Below are positions 5,693 through 5,942 of a stretch of DNA of 5,942 nt, piece after piece. The position numbers and the translations under genes are program-made. The DNA is from Pseudomonadota bacterium. GTDB lineage: Bacteria > Pseudomonadota > Alphaproteobacteria > Rhizobiales > Xanthobacteraceae. Position 1 is the first letter of the stretch. Each line of letters begins with the position of its first letter. Where the stretch lies: NCBI GenBank assembly GCA_021779635.1, contig JAJYAH010000466.1, forward strand, positions 1 to 5,942, given 5' to 3'. The notes below the pieces were generated by a model. That model searched no databases. It was not told the origin of the DNA and saw nothing but the letters and a program-made list of their open reading frames with translations.

Positions 5693-5942
5693 GAGTCGCG
5701 CCAAAATAAACTATCTATTTCTTAGTATTCATGCGGATGGATTTCGTAGTTCCATTCGCCACGATAGTCGTTACGCTTGATGTTGCACTCGGCTAATTCT
5801 TCATCGCTCACCACACGTCCTTTGTCGTAGGTGCCTTCGTCAAGCCAAGCGTGAATCTCCAATCCCGTTTCCGTGGTCGTCGCGCCAATCGATTGCACGA
5901 CGACTTCCAACGTCTCCAGCGGCACTCCCCGCCGATTTCGCG
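5690..5942 (-). mobile_element. ISAzo13-family insertion sequence, one end (continues off right edge)
   Basis: The transposase end at 5722 is followed outward by about 30 nt without coding content. This should hold the terminal inverted repeat, probably within GGAGTCGCGCCAAAATAAAC starting at 5692. The exact boundary is inferred because the other end of the element lies outside the window. The outer edge seems to coincide with the TAG stop of the 191-aa gene. Confidence 0.6.
5722..5942 (-). CDS. ISAzo13-family transposase, C-terminal part (runs off right edge)
   Basis: Seventy-two codons on the minus strand are open from the window edge to the TAA at 5724-5722. The sequence begins RNRRGVPLETLEVVVQSIGAT, continues TTETGLEIHAWLDEGTYDKG and ends RGEWNYEIHPHEY. 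This is the conserved C-terminus of the ISAzo13 family (often named Rhodopirellula transposase, a DDE enzyme that cuts and joins the IS ends): an RG-PL--- segment, then T-TGL-V-A-LD---Y-KG and a terminal WNY-I-P. The catalytic DDE residues would lie upstream, outside the window, so whether the enzyme is intact cannot be judged. A GTG at 5925-5923 could be read as a start, but the homology continues through it, so it is internal. It is convergent with the exported-protein genes. Confidence 0.85.
   Translation of the reverse strand, partial: RNRRGVPLETLEVVVQSIGATTTETGLEIHAWLDEGTYDKGRVVSDEELAECNIKRNDYRGEWNYEIHPHEY

Noticed and set aside
5526..5780. Plus-strand frame of 84 codons at the end of the coiled-coil gene
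   Set aside because: It overlaps two better-supported genes in other frames and crosses the insertion sequence boundary.

Overview
The window looks like a piece of a GC-rich bacterial chromosome, most probably from a planctomycete. The grounds are the ISAzo13-type ('Rhodopirellula transposase') fragment at the right edge, the small exported proteins without obvious families, and the GC-rich palindromic repeats. This assignment is inference, not proof.

Left third (1-2295): the start of a sixA-type phosphohistidine phosphatase gene runs leftward out of the window. It diverges across a 191-bp gap from a complete typA/bipA gene for the ribosome-associated translational GTPase. The gap holds an imperfect palindrome and a perfect TATAAT box ahead of typA. 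The typA reading frame contains an extra loop of about 12 residues, encoded by a GC-rich palindrome that resembles a dispersed repeat inserted in frame.

Middle (2296-3393): directly after typA lies a short remnant of a group II intron. Domain V (34 nt, 2342-2375) and domain VI can be folded by eye, but no reverse transcriptase or 5' half is present. An AraC/XylS-type regulator gene follows, visibly less GC-rich than typA and probably acquired.

Right half (3394-5692): three same-strand genes, each with a clear Shine-Dalgarno sequence, encode a 108-aa protein with a signal peptide, a 373-aa probable lipoprotein and a 191-aa single-pass membrane protein with a short heptad-repeat coiled coil. 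I recognise no family for any of them. Their shared orientation, 50-53 bp gaps and common export suggest one envelope-associated operon. The AraC-type gene just upstream is a possible regulator, but nothing in the sequence proves that link.

Right edge (about 5690-5942): the C-terminal end of an ISAzo13-family transposase lies on the minus strand. Its insertion-sequence end lies almost on top of the last gene's stop codon. The typA-exported gene stretch is therefore an accessory island with intron debris on one side and an insertion sequence on the other. No CRISPR array, tRNA or rRNA gene is visible.
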